64,000 bases of DNA from positions 372,001-436,000 of the forward strand of contig MU004183.1 of assembly GCA_010093605.1 (NCBI GenBank), in the 5' to 3' direction. Within the stretch, counting starts at the first letter, position 1. Every line of letters begins with the position of its first letter. Below, in pieces: positions 23,550 through 35,639 of this stretch. The translations under genes were made by a program, and so were the position numbers. The stretch comes from Lophium mytilinum (taxonomy: Eukaryota; Ascomycota; Dothideomycetes; Mytilinidiales; Mytilinidiaceae). The notes under the pieces are model-generated. The model made no database searches. It saw only the letters and a list, made by a program, of their open reading frames with translations, and was not told the origin of the DNA.

Positions 23550-26500
23550 TCAAGCCCCTTTGATCGCAAACCCAAATAAACTATCCATCTGCACCCACTG
23601 CCTCCCATTCCGCTCCAGCCACCTCCCCACCACACCCTCCACCGTTCCAAATCGCTCACGATTCTGACTCGCCAGCACCTTAACCCGCGCTTTATCCGCT
23701 TCTAAGGATCCATTCTCCGTCTTGACACCACCCGCAGCCTCATCCGGCTTCACCGCCCTCTCCACGTCAAACAGACTCCGGAGATACAGCAACTGATTCC
23801 AGACGTCCTTCTCGGTATACTCCCACCCCATCTTGCCGCGACAGTCCGCCGCGAGGCCCTTGGGACCCAAGCAGCGGTGTCCATACACGCTCATCATGCG
23901 TGTCCGATTGCCGCAGTCCGCGTCGTCGCACACGAGCCAGCCGGCGTAGTAGCGGGCGAGGTGCTGCCGGATCGCAGACTCGACCTGAGCTGTGATGCTC
24001 AGAGTAGAGAGAACAGCTCCACAGGAAGTGTTTGCGCACTTGACGCCGTCCGCGCCAACGAGGCCGGCTTTGGCGGCGGCAGCGAGGCCGGGGTATTGGA
24101 ACACTGAGGTGCACGTGCGGCAGCGGAGGTGCAACGGGGCGCAGGCGTTGAAGCGTACCGAGTCGGGGATTTGGGACTCGAGGGGGTGGATTTCGGTTTC
24201 CTGAAAGCCGGAGGCGGAGGCGGAGGAGATGCGGTATTTGGAAGTATCAAGGCCGAGGCAGGCCGCGAGTTGTGTGATGTTAGTGCCTGGGATGGGTGCG
24301 CAGAGACGCTCGACAGGGGGGAGGATTTGTTTGTGGAGGTAGTAATCGATGTCTAGATGGTTTTATTAGTGTTGTGTGGAATTAATAACGAAGGTCTCTT
24401 ACCTGGCTTCAATCCCGAATCACTTTTTGCGACCTCGTCGATAGGGAACGCGTTCTTAGCCGCTTGCTCAGCAGACCCGCTGCTCTCGCCTGTGATGACG
24501 AAATTCATGACATCTTTGGCCTTGACGTGCTTGCCCTTGGCAATCTGTCTGAGCGCTACTTGAACGGACGGCATGCTGTTTCCATTGGGGTACTCTTTAG
24601 GATTCTTGCCCAACTGTGTGAAGATGGTGTACTTTTGGACGGGAACCTGGAAATCACGCATCTTCTGCGCGAGCACACGGAGATATTCGTGGATCTTCTC
24701 AATCACCACGTCGGGTTCGTCCCCAGAGAGAATGAAGTTGAGAAGCGCAGAGGATGTATCCTTGGACAGAGCGCAGTACTCCCTTCGTCGCATATCAAGA
24801 CCCTTGACTTCGAGCTTTTCGACAAATTTGCCGTCGATGTTGACCATGTTTATAGCAGCATACTTCTTCTTTGCGTGGAGCAAGAGACGGCGGAAGACAT
24901 TGTCGATATCGATTTCGAGTAGCGAATAACTGTTGTTGACGTCTCTCTTAAACTCGTTTCCAATCTTCATTGCTTCTTGCATGTTGTCTACGTTGGTGTT
25001 GATCATGACCGAGTCAGTATCACCATAGACAACGCGAAGCATCTTCTCTTCCGCCATTTCCTTGGTGCGCCGAAGAATTTCACGGCCCTTGTACGTCGTG
25101 AGCATGGCAAGAGGACGAGCGTAGAAGCGAGATTTCGTGTACCCCAAACAACCGTACATGGAGTTGGCGGTGAGCTTGAGCGCGAGCTGCTTGATGTCCC
25201 AAGTCGCAAGGTCGTCCGGAGAAGCGTTAGGGTCTTTCATGAGTTTCTTGACCTCTCGTCGACGATTGACCAGAGTCTTGATAAGCCTTGGTAGAACACC
25301 TTGCTCTTCGTCTTTGCTAGGCACTTCGGGAACCTTCTCGTCATCTTCAAGATCTGACCTGTCGACCGTCGTAAAGCAGATGTTGTACTCTTGGATGATG
25401 CTTGGGTACAAGCTGTTGAAGTCCATGACCAAGATGAACTTGTCATACAAGCCTTTCTCGGGCTCAAAGACAAGACCACCTTTGTACTTGTCTTTCTTCT
25501 TGGCATCTACGCCCTCTTCGCCTTCCGGGGTTTCCTCCTCGATCTTCTGCTTGCCTTTGCCCCAGACTTTGTCTGGACAAATGTACTTGTTTTTGTAGAA
25601 CTCATGTAGCAGAATGTACTCGTTACGTTCAGCTCTCGTACCGCTCAAGGTGCGAGCCCACGAGTTTCCGGCAAGATTCGTCAAGACCTTGGTAAGTGGG
25701 AGCATCTGAACTTTGAGGGAGATAGCCGCAATGAAGTAAGCATCGGCCATACAATGCTTGACGTAGCTTAAGAGCCCGTCGCGTGTTGTTGCCCATGTTT
25801 TGAGCACCGCTTCGTTGTCAAGTTCACGTCGAACTTTGCCTTTACCGAGGACCAGTTCACACATCTCGTCTAAACTCCACGATTGGCACTTTGTCATGAG
25901 CGACTGCAACGCGTTAGTATTGAGAAATGGAAACAGGACGTGTGTCTCACCTTTCCTAGATCATTGGCAAGATCACAAAGCAGTCTCCCTGAAGCTAGTT
26001 GCCTTTCGACGAAGAAGCTACCACCACCTTTCCCCATGTTCTTCGGCCAGTCGCTTCTCCGTAGTCGTCCAATCCTGTGCCATCCGGGGGTTTTCCTCTC
26101 TCTCATTCGGTTCAGCAAGACGCTGTAGTCGACATCATCGAGACGGTGGCCAATGATAACGTCGGGATCGTTTTTCTGGAGCATCGCCATGAACAAGCTC
26201 AAAACAGCCCCTTCAGTCCTTTCAAGACGAATGGTTCCACTTTGCTTGTCTACTTCGGCTTTAAACCCAGCAGGGAAGGACTCCCCGTTAGGACGCATGA
26301 CCGTGAAAGATTTGGCTTGAAGCTTGTCCGCCGGTGTGGTGTCTGACAAGGAAACGTTGTCGTAAAACATGGCGCTGATCATCAGAATCTCCTGCTTGTT
26401 GTCTTTGGCGTTGAAGGTAGTACGGATAGCCAGACTCATCAGGTTCAATGGCGGAACGTCTAGGTTGTCCGAGTTTCCCATGGTCGTGATCAAGTTGGGC

Positions 26501-28151
26501 TTGCCGACTTGGAGCTCGAGTTTGCACCAGGACGCGTTGTTGACCGCGTTGAAATCGGCTCCTTCAATCTTAAGCCAGCATGGTCCCATGAGGTTTTTCC
26601 AGAGAGCAAATTGCTCAAAAAGTGAAGTATTGGATCCAAATACATGGGAGAAAGTTTCGCCCTTCAGATCCGCTGGAAGTGGAGACTTGTCGTAAGGATA
26701 AAGCAGCTTCAGATAATCTGCCTCTTTGGGAATATCGGGTAATTCAAAAGCGTACTTCCTCGTGCATGGCTTGATCTTGTGCATTCCTACACGAAGCTTT
26801 GTCATGAGGCCATCCACTTCCTCATAGACATCGCTCATCTCCACCTCCTCATCCGTGTCGCGGCCGTGTCGTTGACGGTGTTCGCGGGGAAGGAAGTACA
26901 GCTTCCGAAGAATGTTATCGACTTTGACGAAGCAACTCACGTAGGCTCCAGTAGTCTTGTCCTTTACCTTTCCGAACAAACATAAACTGCCGTTGATTTC
27001 CGTATAGTCCATCCAGAACATGTGAACACTGCCGTCTTCCTCGAGAGCTGACTTGGAACTAAGCTTTCCAGGGGCAGCAGCATTTGGAGCGGGGCTGCTC
27101 ATAATGTTGAGCCTGCTGGTCACATCCGTCCAGGCAGATGCATCTACAGCATCAATGGGACCTCGCACAGGGGACGAGCTATCCGGTGTAGGATAGCTCG
27201 GCTTCTTGACCTTGAGAGCTGGGCGACTTCCGGAAATGTTGACGCTCACGGAGGCTGCTCCAGAATGACGAGTTGGCTGGGCCACTTCTAGCATATCATC
27301 ATCTTCGTCATCCTCGACTTTGATAGCACCCTGAGTCTTTCGCTCCACTGCCTTTGAAACTGGAGAGGATTGTAAGGGGGGGTCACTCATGGCAACATCA
27401 TCGTCCAGCGTAGGAAGGTATCCGTCATCATCATACGATATCGCCGGTGGAGTATCCATCATGAACGCGTCCGAGCTATCCGGTTTCTTCGTAGTCCTTG
27501 GTCGGTTCTCAGATATGGGAGGAGACAGAACGCGGGTCTTTCGTCGGTGTTCAGTCTTGACTGGGCGCATGCGAGTGGCCGTGGGGCGACGGGGAACGTT
27601 TGCGTCGACCTCGCCGAGTAGGTCTGCCATGAAGGCATCGTCATCGGCAGTGGCCACGGGCTATGTATGTTGTCAGTGGAGGGGTATGGTAGATGGTGTG
27701 CTTGACTTGCCTTCGGTTTAGGAGCCTTGGTAGCCGTCTTCGCGTTGAAGTATTTGCTGATGCCGTTGTTGATCTTCTCTTCTTTTTCTCGATCCTCTTC
27801 GCGTTTCCTCTTGGCTATCAAGCAAAACATTAGACGACGGTTCTACCAAGTGGGCGTGGGATACGTACCAGCTTTCCCCTTCACGGGTCGTTCATCCTCG
27901 CTCTCGCTGTAGTCGTACCGTTTGTCCGTGGTGTCCCAGTCTTCTCTCCCATCGTCGGCGTAGCCTTCGCCATTGTCGTCTACAACGAAGTCGTCCTGAT
28001 CTAGGCGGCCCCGCACAACCTTCTTGTATCCTTCCTCGTCGACCTCCTCATAAAGCTGCTCTTCATCTGCAACCTCATATGTTGATAAACGCGTCTTTCC
28101 TGCGGCGCGGAGAGCACGCAGCTCGGCCAACTTGGCGGCTCGTGAAGACAT
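23550..28151 (-). CDS. POL1: DNA polymerase alpha catalytic subunit
   Basis: Five exons in transcription order: 28151..27869, 27814..27711, 27660..25951, 25903..24403, 24352..23550; 1466 residues, typical of POL1. The N-terminus starts with the conserved basic helix [19 protein letters not shown] and is otherwise acidic and disordered. The inactive exonuclease-like region precedes the polymerase core. The core contains [17 protein letters not shown] (region II, about residue 860), [13 protein letters not shown] (region III) and YGDTDSVMI (region I, about 993). The C-terminus has two four-cysteine metal-binding modules (CRTC..CANTSC; CDDADC..C) that bind the B subunit and the Fe-S/zinc centre. 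It extends RNA primers made by primase at replication origins and lagging strands. The second intron (27710-27661) starts with GC. It shares a 210-bp divergent promoter with REX2. Confidence 0.95.
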
Positions 28152-28308
28152 GCTAAACGAACAAGGACATGCAATTGGAACGAATGCTGCTTAGAATGAC
28201 GATTATCGAAGTTTGCGTTAAGATGTCGGTTGTTGAAAGGTGTATGAAGTAGGAAGTGTGGGGAGAGGGACGGCTGATTGATTGATTTGGAGAACGCGGC
28301 AGTCGCGA

Positions 28309-28347
28309 CGCGTTGGCGCTAGCGGAATAAGCTCGGACGCCAACGCG
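28309..28347. promoter_or_regulatory. Inverted repeat with MluI cell-cycle box in the POL1/REX2 promoter
   Basis: A perfect 10-bp inverted repeat, CGCGTTGGCG and CGCCAACGCG, is separated by 19 bases. The left arm overlaps ACGCGT (28308-28313), the MBF binding box that drives G1/S transcription of replication genes in yeasts. TTGGCGC also resembles an E2F-type site. The placement between two divergent start codons supports a regulatory role. Confidence 0.5.
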
Positions 28348-28361
28348 CTTTCCGAAGTGGG

Positions 28362-29091
28362 ATGAAACCACTTTCACCTCACCACAATACCTTTGTGCAT
28401 ACACCACGCTTTCACTGTTTCCAATCAACCGTGCCTTTCTTTGCAGCTATCGCGAAAGTCAAAAGAGCCATCAGGATGCCTTGGTCTAAAGATCCTCTGG
28501 TTTGGATCGATTGCGAAGTAATCACATACGTCCCTCACCCTAGCTTCCAATGCTAATTGGTGAATGTAGATGACCGGACTCGATCCCGAGACGGAATCAA
28601 TCCTCCAAATCGCATGCTTCGTCACCGACTACAACCTCAACATGCTAGAGAAGGACGGCTTCGAAGTCGTAATTCACCACAGCGCAAAGACCCTCGACCA
28701 AATGGGCGAGTGGTGTCAGAAGCACCACGGTGATTCAGGCCTCACAAAAGCCTGCATTGCGTCCGAAGTCACACACGACCAAGCGGCCACATGCCTTCTA
28801 GACTACATACAAAAGCTAGTGCCAAAATCAGGAAAGGCCCTCTTGGCTGGGAATTCTGTTCACGCCGACAAGGCATTTCTAGCCAAATCGCCTTACAACA
28901 TCGTCCTCGACCATCTCCACTACAGAATCCTCGATGTCAGCTCCATCAAAGAGGCTGCGAGACGATGGGCACCTAACGAAGTTCTTGCGAAAGCGCCGCC
29001 AAAGTTGGGACTACATGAAGCACGTCAAGACATCATTGAGAGCATTGAAGAAGCCAGGTTTTACCGTGATACCTTCTTCAAGCAAACCTGA
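28362..29091 (+). CDS. REX2: Oligoribonuclease (REX2-type 3'-5' exoribonuclease)
   Basis: Two exons, 28362..28517 and 28570..29091. The DEDDh exonuclease motifs are complete: WIDCEMTGLD (Asp, Glu; the intron falls between E and M), NSVHADKAFL (Asp), and the last His/Asp pair in GLHEARQDI. It degrades short oligoribonucleotides left by other RNases, in mitochondria and possibly the cytosol. From the first ATG the protein is 225 residues with a basic, hydroxylated 38-residue leader that could target mitochondria. A second in-frame ATG at 28476 (MPWSKDP) would give a 187-residue form without it, so two products are possible. It is the last housekeeping gene before the accessory region on the right. 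Confidence 0.92.
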
Positions 29092-29850
29092 GTTCTATAG
29101 ACTCTCCTGCGAATTTTCTATAAGTAAGGCTGAACAGGACAACATTCTATCCTGAATCGCTTGTTTTCCACCGCAGCGGTCTGACGTCGCCCGACTGCTA
29201 CACTTGAGGACTACTAAATCTGCAGCTAGCATCATAGCTGTATGTTTCATCATCACTCTCCAACTGATATTCGAGCATGCCCTAATAATGGCCACCACAC
29301 CTAGAGTCCTCGTTAGACTTAGTTTCTCGAATGCTGTCTTCCACGCTCAAGATATCGATACACTATGCAAATCACGACTATCAGAATCCATCAACGACAT
29401 TCGATATGTTCATTGTCACCATAGCTTTGAGCTCTAAAACTATCAGGGAGGAGCGGCTCAGAATCGATGTCACGTAGAAGTAGCAGCAGTAGCCACGGTG
29501 CTCTCTCGGCGTCTCGCTCGTCTAGTCGAACTCACTAGACGCTCTCTAGAGTGGCTATGGCTTTTCGATTGCTTTTTAGCTCCGCCATTTCTACATACTA
29601 GTGCTCATCGCGAGATCATGGTGGTAGAACCATCTTTCAAAGTACCAACGATGGCCTTTCCACTCGACCTAAACGTGGTAGTTGTGCTCCAGAGCAAGGC
29701 TCTATTGCCAGGATAGCTAATTAAATCAACAAATTTATATGCAATAAGCAGACATAGATTCTTCATACCAATCCTTGAGTGATTATGCTATTCGAACTAT
29801 ACAGGTATAAAAGAACACTAAAAGAACAAATACGCACTCGAACGAAGCCA
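29092..29850. other. Intergenic, boundary of the putative cluster
   Basis: About 760 bases between REX2 and the first P450. No coding pattern is convincing. A perfect 8-bp hairpin (CGTCTAGT, 7-base loop, ACTAGACG) lies at 29519-29541. Confidence 0.45.
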
Positions 29851-31603
29851 TCATGAATAGCGCCGTGTCAACCGCACCCGAACGTCCGCCACTGGAGACC
29901 TTGACGCGCCCGCCAAACCCATCGCCGGAATCTCAAGAACATCGCTGCCATCTGCCGGCCTCAGATCCCACATCATCAAGATACTCGCCGCGAATATCAG
30001 CACCTCCTTCTCAGCGAAGTAACGCCCTTTGCACTTATACAAGCCCCCTCCGAATGTATGCAGATTCTTCATAACGACGCGGACAGGTTCGTCTTTGCCA
30101 TCCCCCTCGATGAAGCGTCCCGGTCGAAATTTTTCAGGCTCTTCGAAGATCCGTGGATCCTGCTGCATCGTCCCGTTGGCGAGGACGAGCGAGCTTCCAG
30201 CGGGAATACGATAGGACTGCGGCTTCTTCTTGCCGAACATAGCTGCATCCTCGGCCGACTCCGTCACAACGAGGTCCTTGTTGACCTGTCTGATGCCCAA
30301 TCCTGACATGTTCATCCTCATCGTCTCATAGAAGGACGCCTTGATCAACGGACAATACTTGCAAAGTCCATCGACATCGATGTCCAACTTCGGTAATCCA
30401 TTCGCTCCACACTCGCCAGTCGACGACGTTTTGACATACGCGGCGAGTTCTTTCCGGATATCAGAGAGCAGCTCCCTCTGCGCGTATATCTGCATCAGCA
30501 TCCAGAAGATATTCTTGTTCGAGTTGACGTTCACGCCCCACAACACCGAGACGTCGTTCGTCGTCTGTAGTTTCGTAGACGCCTTGCTGTCGACCCAAGT
30601 CTTCACCCGCAGCCGCATCACCTCCGACACATCGTCCAAGTCCTGATACTCCGGGCCCGGATCCTGCCCCCGCTGGACCGCAGCCACAGCAGCATGCCAC
30701 CCATCCATCGCCATCACAAGCGCCCGCCGCGCCTCTTTCGCCCGTCGCCCCGCCGCGGTGAACGCCCCGAGCGACGACACAAGATGATGCACCCCCTCAT
30801 CAAAATCCCAAAGATCCTTCTGCAGCTCGGGGTTATTCTTAATCAACGCCTCCCCATACAGCATATCAATAACCACCTGGCCCACATAGTTAACCACCAG
30901 CCCGTAAAAATTCGCATCCGCGCTCCCATCCTCGTTATACGTCACACCTCCCGCTTTCTCCCACGCCTGTTCACTCCCTTTCGACGTAACCAAACTCCCG
31001 CTTTTCAGCTCCACCGCCCGCGCCGTCTTCCCCGTCGCCTCGGTCACGAAGTCGTCTTTCAGCATTAGGTTTAGAGCTTTGTGGCTCTCGTGAAACGCGG
31101 CATGCTCGGTGCGCGCAGCATTGCCGTCGCCGAACGCCACGCGCATGAACCAATACAGAATCTTCTCTTTCGAGAGCACCGCGGCTTTTTGCGCGAAGAC
31201 TTGGCGGACTAGCGAGGGCATGTTGATCACGTAGTAGGTTGAGGGGCCGAGGCGGTAGGAGATGAGGCCGTCGCCGCTGGAGTCGCTGTTGAGGGGGTGT
31301 GTGAGTGGGGGTTTGGATAGGGGGTCAAGGAGGGGAGGGGGGTTACCGGTCTTTTGCGAGCGTGCCTTCGACATCGCGGGCGAAGGAGATGGCGGAGCCG
31401 ACGAAGGGGATCCAGTAGGGGATGCGGATGGGGGTTTTGAGGGGAAGGTCGGTTTGGGTAAGGGCGTGGCGGCGTTGGAGCTCCGTGAGGGCGCGGGTGA
31501 GGAGGGTGATTGCAAGGAGGGTGGTTAGGATGGTGAGGGTTGGGGAGGTTGTGATTAGGTGGATTATGGCAGGCGGGAGGTGGTATGAGTGGAGGAAGCC
31601 CAT
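29851..31603 (-). CDS. Cytochrome P450 (CYP7/CYP8-like fold)
   Basis: Two exons, 31603..31347 and 31285..29851, give 563 residues. An N-terminal membrane anchor (about 20-38) is followed by a proline-rich hinge and WIPFVGSAISF. The K-helix is ETMRMN, and the haem-binding loop is FGGGLYKCKGRYF with the Cys ligand near residue 503. The I-helix lacks the usual acidic/Thr pair and reads VLWGVNVNSNKNIFW, as in the fungal P450s related to steroid 7-alpha-hydroxylase and prostacyclin synthase. The substrate is unknown. It is the leftmost gene of the accessory block that includes the FAS genes. Its upstream region contains one AGGGCTGA word at 32329. A role as tailoring oxidase is inferred from context only. 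Confidence 0.85.
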
Positions 31604-32709
31604 TTTTAGGATTCAGAGATAAAAGATGCTGAATGTAGAGAAAGAGAAGAAAGTGGAGTACCGAGTTCTTCGTGTTTGAGAATGTTGACAGGAATTAGTT
31701 CGTGTATGCGAACAATTATCGGCAATAGCCAGAAGATGAGAAAGAACGAAGAAAGTAATACAGAAACGGTCGCAATACAGGAAGCAAATGGAAATCCAAC
31801 CCAAAGAACACCATTCGCCCAATCCCTTCAGCCCATAAGCCCAAAGCCATGTGCGATGCTCGCAAATCCCACATCCTATTCTCGGCTCTGCGCAATCATC
31901 CAAGCCTCTTCCATGTGTAATACCCAATAGATAAGCCCTACCCGTCGAGGCTATGTACATGTACACTCTGTACCACAAGACACCAACCAATAACACAGAG
32001 CTGACTCAAGTGCAACTATTCCGGCCCCAAAACTAAACTGGGAAAAGAGATCCTGTGATACCCCAAGGGCGGCTGGGCGGAATAGCCCCGCGGCTGCTCT
32101 GCTTCAGCTGGTGGTAAATATAACCCGCTAGGTTACAAGCGTGGTCCCGGCAGCGTGGCTGACGTGGAGGGTGAGATGCAGGGATTGTTCAGCCTCACCG
32201 ATCGCCCCGTGGATGATGTTAAGCATCGAGAACATCCCTGGAAGCATGGATTGCCGGTCTGGATCTGGGTGACGGGCGGATGCTAAGGCTGAATCATGGT
32301 GATGAGATGACTGGTGGTGTCGTTGTTTAGGGCTGAAGTGGAGGTGGGGCTCCCCTACGTAGTGTTGCGTCCAAAAGCCAGCTCTAGATTCTGGTCTTTC
32401 GTCATTCGGTGCTCATTTTAAAGGTTTTGCTTAGATCATTTTGTGCATGCGGTGTCCAGCGATTTTATCTTGAAGTCAGTCGTTTCGAGTTCGCATTGAT
32501 GATAGTCTACGTAAAATGATGTGGATATATCCGGTCCCAAAGTACCTTAAGTGAACGCCTCTCCCATCCTCGCAATGCAGTCTTGTCTGAAAAACGATCT
32601 ACCAATCAATATATATAAGTGAACAGAAATAATGCACGAAATTGAACGAAACGCAAAAGTAGCAATTGCAAATCCGAGGAGCGCTCCAGGCGTCTCATTG
32701 CATACCATC
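31604..32709. other. Intergenic with P450 promoter
   Basis: 1.1 kb upstream of the P450 start and downstream of the transcription-factor-domain gene. One AGGGCTGA word at 32329-32336 is followed by AGTG, as also at 34908. No gene recognised. Confidence 0.5.
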
Positions 32710-34677
32710 TCATCCCAAACATAGAAGCCGATCAGTCCGGATCGCATGCGCACTGCTATCAGGCTCTAACATCTCATCCCACCAGCCCTCATGACGGTGC
32801 ACCTCGGTGTTCTGGCGCGCAAGCCAGCTGCGCAGACCAGAAACGCGGCGGAGGACTGCTGGAAGCGTGCTTTTGTCTCCTTCGCGAATCGGTACAACGC
32901 GTTGGTACAGTCTGTCCCGTTTGTCGGCGTTACATGTTAAACAGGCTATCCAGAGTGGCCAGATGGGGTAGATCGCTGTGTATAGCGGGCCGGTGACTGG
33001 TAGGGAGAGTATTAGAGAGATGAGGGCATCGGAGAGCTCGGCGACTGCGGGATGGAAGCGAGTATAGCTATGTTCATGCGATTAGTGGTTGAATCATGAG
33101 AATTATATAGACTGAAATTACCCGTATAGTCGGCACCTGAGATAGATTTGTGCTGCAAGCCGGTATGTTTCCGCTGTAGCAAGTACGATTTCATGCGCTG
33201 ATCCTGTCACCTCTGTCGTCCATTGCCGTAGAGCCTGGAGCTGCGCGTCTTGCATTTGCGCGTAAGACAGTTTGTGGGCCATTATGGAGCTACTTTTGTC
33301 CGCCGAAAGAGCGGTGATGGACGATATAAGGAACAGAAGTTGCGGTGAGAGGCCGAGTACTCCATTGATGCATTGCGCCTCGTTTTGCGGAATCATATCG
33401 TACCATTCCGCAGTTTCTAGTGAGTGAAGCTTGGTATTTCGTAATTGAGCGCCCGTTTGCGAAGTCCGCGCAAGTATCAGCTGGTATCTTATGAATGATG
33501 CGGCATCGCAGAGCGGATTGATTTGATTCGGCGGGATCGTGTCGAAGATACTGGCATGGACAGACCAACACATATTCGACTCATCCACGTTGTTGACTGC
33601 ATCGTGGTGTAGTAGTAGCATGCTGGTAGCCAAGCATGCATCGAAGGAGTCGCCGGCGGTAATCTGTCGAGCTAACGACTGCAATGCCTCCGTCATGTAA
33701 AATAGATGGGCTTGATGATAACGCTCCTTTTCCGCATGGACATAATCTTCAATGTATGAGGCGCTCAGACTTAGTAAAGCGAATCTGGTGCTTGGGCAGG
33801 TGTCTGCAATTCGTAGCAGGGTAATGTATGCATTCGACTTTGTTATGGGGGTGCGTCCAGGGCAAATGCCATTGATGTCTACCTTGGTCAGTTAACTTGG
33901 AATGAGCTGTGGGAGCTTATCGCACTTACAGAAGTCAATGAGCAGATGCTCCATATCATTCTTCCATAAATTCGAAGAAGAACTCGGCAGGAACTTGATT
34001 AGTCCTATCCCGAAAGCCGTCGATTCTGGCTCAGAAACAGGAACGGGGATGCTGATGGGCGCCTTGCCCGGCGAAGGCATATGACGCATGGGAGTAGGCG
34101 ATCTACTCATCGACATCCTCAAGAGCTCGTTGTCTGATCTTGGTGACTCCGCTACCAAGTTTAGCCTCTTGGGCCCAATAGAGCCATTGACCGCATTGCG
34201 AAAGCGGAGGCCGTTGGTGAAAGAATACTCACTTTTGATATCCGATCCATCCGATAGCTCAACTAAGAAATCTTGACAGGCATCTGATTTCGACTTTTGT
34301 ATGTGCCTAATGCGTTGCACGACGATTGCCACGGCCCGTTGGTCCTGGACCAGAGATATGTACGATGACTGATTCTCCAGCCCGGCCTTGAATCTTTCGA
34401 ATTGCTTCCCGTTCAGCTCACCCAATCTCCAGAACAACTGACCCAGGACTTCGAGGAGAATCACCGCAGGCCCTTTTTGGACCATCCATTGACGCACAAC
34501 CAATAAGTTCCGTCGAGTGTTCCTTTGGTTTGCCTCGGTGGGTAGATCGACAACCCTTGCCAGTAGCCGGTCGATATGCGCATAGTCTAAGTTGGTGAAA
34601 TCGGGCGATACGGAAAGATGTTGCATGGCATCGTTAGCAGCTTCGAGCGCCTTGTTGAGCTTCCGGTCTACGTCCAT
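32710..34677 (-). CDS. Fungal-specific transcription-factor-domain protein without a zinc cluster
   Basis: Three exons, 34677..33930, 33878..33122 and 33067..32710, give 620 residues. From about residue 240 (NDMEHLLIDFYINGICPG) to the end it matches the helical fungal-specific transcription-factor domain (PF11951 type), which normally follows a Zn2Cys6 DNA-binding finger. The N-terminal 230 residues contain no Cys-X2-Cys-X6-Cys pattern. Instead they have an alpha-helical segment resembling the N-terminal domain of fungal STAND proteins, then a Ser/Pro-rich linker. The open frame continues about 60 codons upstream of the chosen ATG without a stop, back to a possible AG acceptor near 34849. A further 5' exon is therefore possible, but I found no zinc-cluster exon. 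It could be a pathway regulator or co-regulator of the cluster. Confidence 0.75.
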
Positions 34678-34903
34678 AGCGATAGAGTTCCAGAGGGGGG
34701 TAACGATAGCGATGTACTCGAAGTGTGGGAGTCTATCTTTGAGATAGGCCGAGACGCGGGGCTGAGACCAGTTGTGGTGTGGCCGGAGAGTTGAACGAGA
34801 CTATATTCCCTGTTCGGGGAATTTAGTTTCTGCTATTTACACGCACGACAAGGCGTCAGGCATCAAAGGCAAGGCAGTTGAAATAAGGAATTCTCTCGTC
34901 TAT

Positions 34904-34914
34904 GACAGGGCTGA
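34904..34914 (+). promoter_or_regulatory. Candidate cluster motif ACAGGGCTGA
   Basis: Exact copy (GACAGGGCTGA) about 230 bp upstream of the regulator gene start. The same word recurs in other non-coding regions of the cluster. Confidence 0.45.
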
Positions 34915-34917
34915 AGT

Positions 34918-34927
34918 GCAGGGCTGA
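34918..34927 (+). promoter_or_regulatory. Candidate cluster motif, variant GCAGGGCTGA
   Basis: Second copy four bases after the exact one, differing at the first position. It forms a tandem pair. Confidence 0.4.
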
Positions 34928-35639
34928 CCCGCGCGTATAGCGTATAAATGGAGGCTTGTGGTATGAAAATGTCGATCAGAACAGCGGCAATCTAGATAAA
35001 ACGGGTAGTTTTAAGATGACTTTAACAACTGCTACTCTAGCAGCTCTGGCAGTTCGGGCAGCTTTGGGATGGACTGGGGGCGAAGTTTCCCGCTTCTCCA
35101 CAAGGAGCGCGTGCTGCTTGAGACAGGCGTCCATCCTAGCCCGACCACTGAGGGCTGATTGTTGAACGGACGTTGCCGATAGCTGGCCCCTTCTAATCCA
35201 TTGCTTTGGGCCAACGATAGTAGATGGGCCCAAAGCATACCGGCCGTGAGGCAAGAATAGCAAGTTGCAAGTGCAAAGCCGCGGGAACGGAGTCAGGAGG
35301 CGGTGGAGGCTCAAGCCATAGCCAGACCTGCCCGAGCCTTCCCCGAGCCATGCTGCCACTGCCGAACCGTACTGCCACTGCCGAGCGGCGGCATATGGTG
35401 GTGTACTGCGATCGGTCAGCGAAAGATGCCTTTAGACGCTGACCAAGTAGGGCGTGTGTGGTGCCAAAGCTGTCAAACTGCGAGGTTCGCGAACTTCAGC
35501 TGTCATCTCTGGCGTCTCTGGCGTCTTCTGCCGTCCAGCTTATCCAACCCCATTGCCACGGTTATTTCGAAGACGTCACGGTGCAACACCTCTAAGGGTT
35601 AGCAATCTGCTAAGAATGATGGGCGCAAGATCTGCAACA

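Noticed and set aside
32710-34677. A TOXE-like bZIP-ankyrin regulator for the cluster
   Set aside because: This gene has neither a basic region nor ankyrin repeats, and the bZIP gene at 3.5-5.4 kb is outside the cluster and carries DUF3425 rather than ankyrins.
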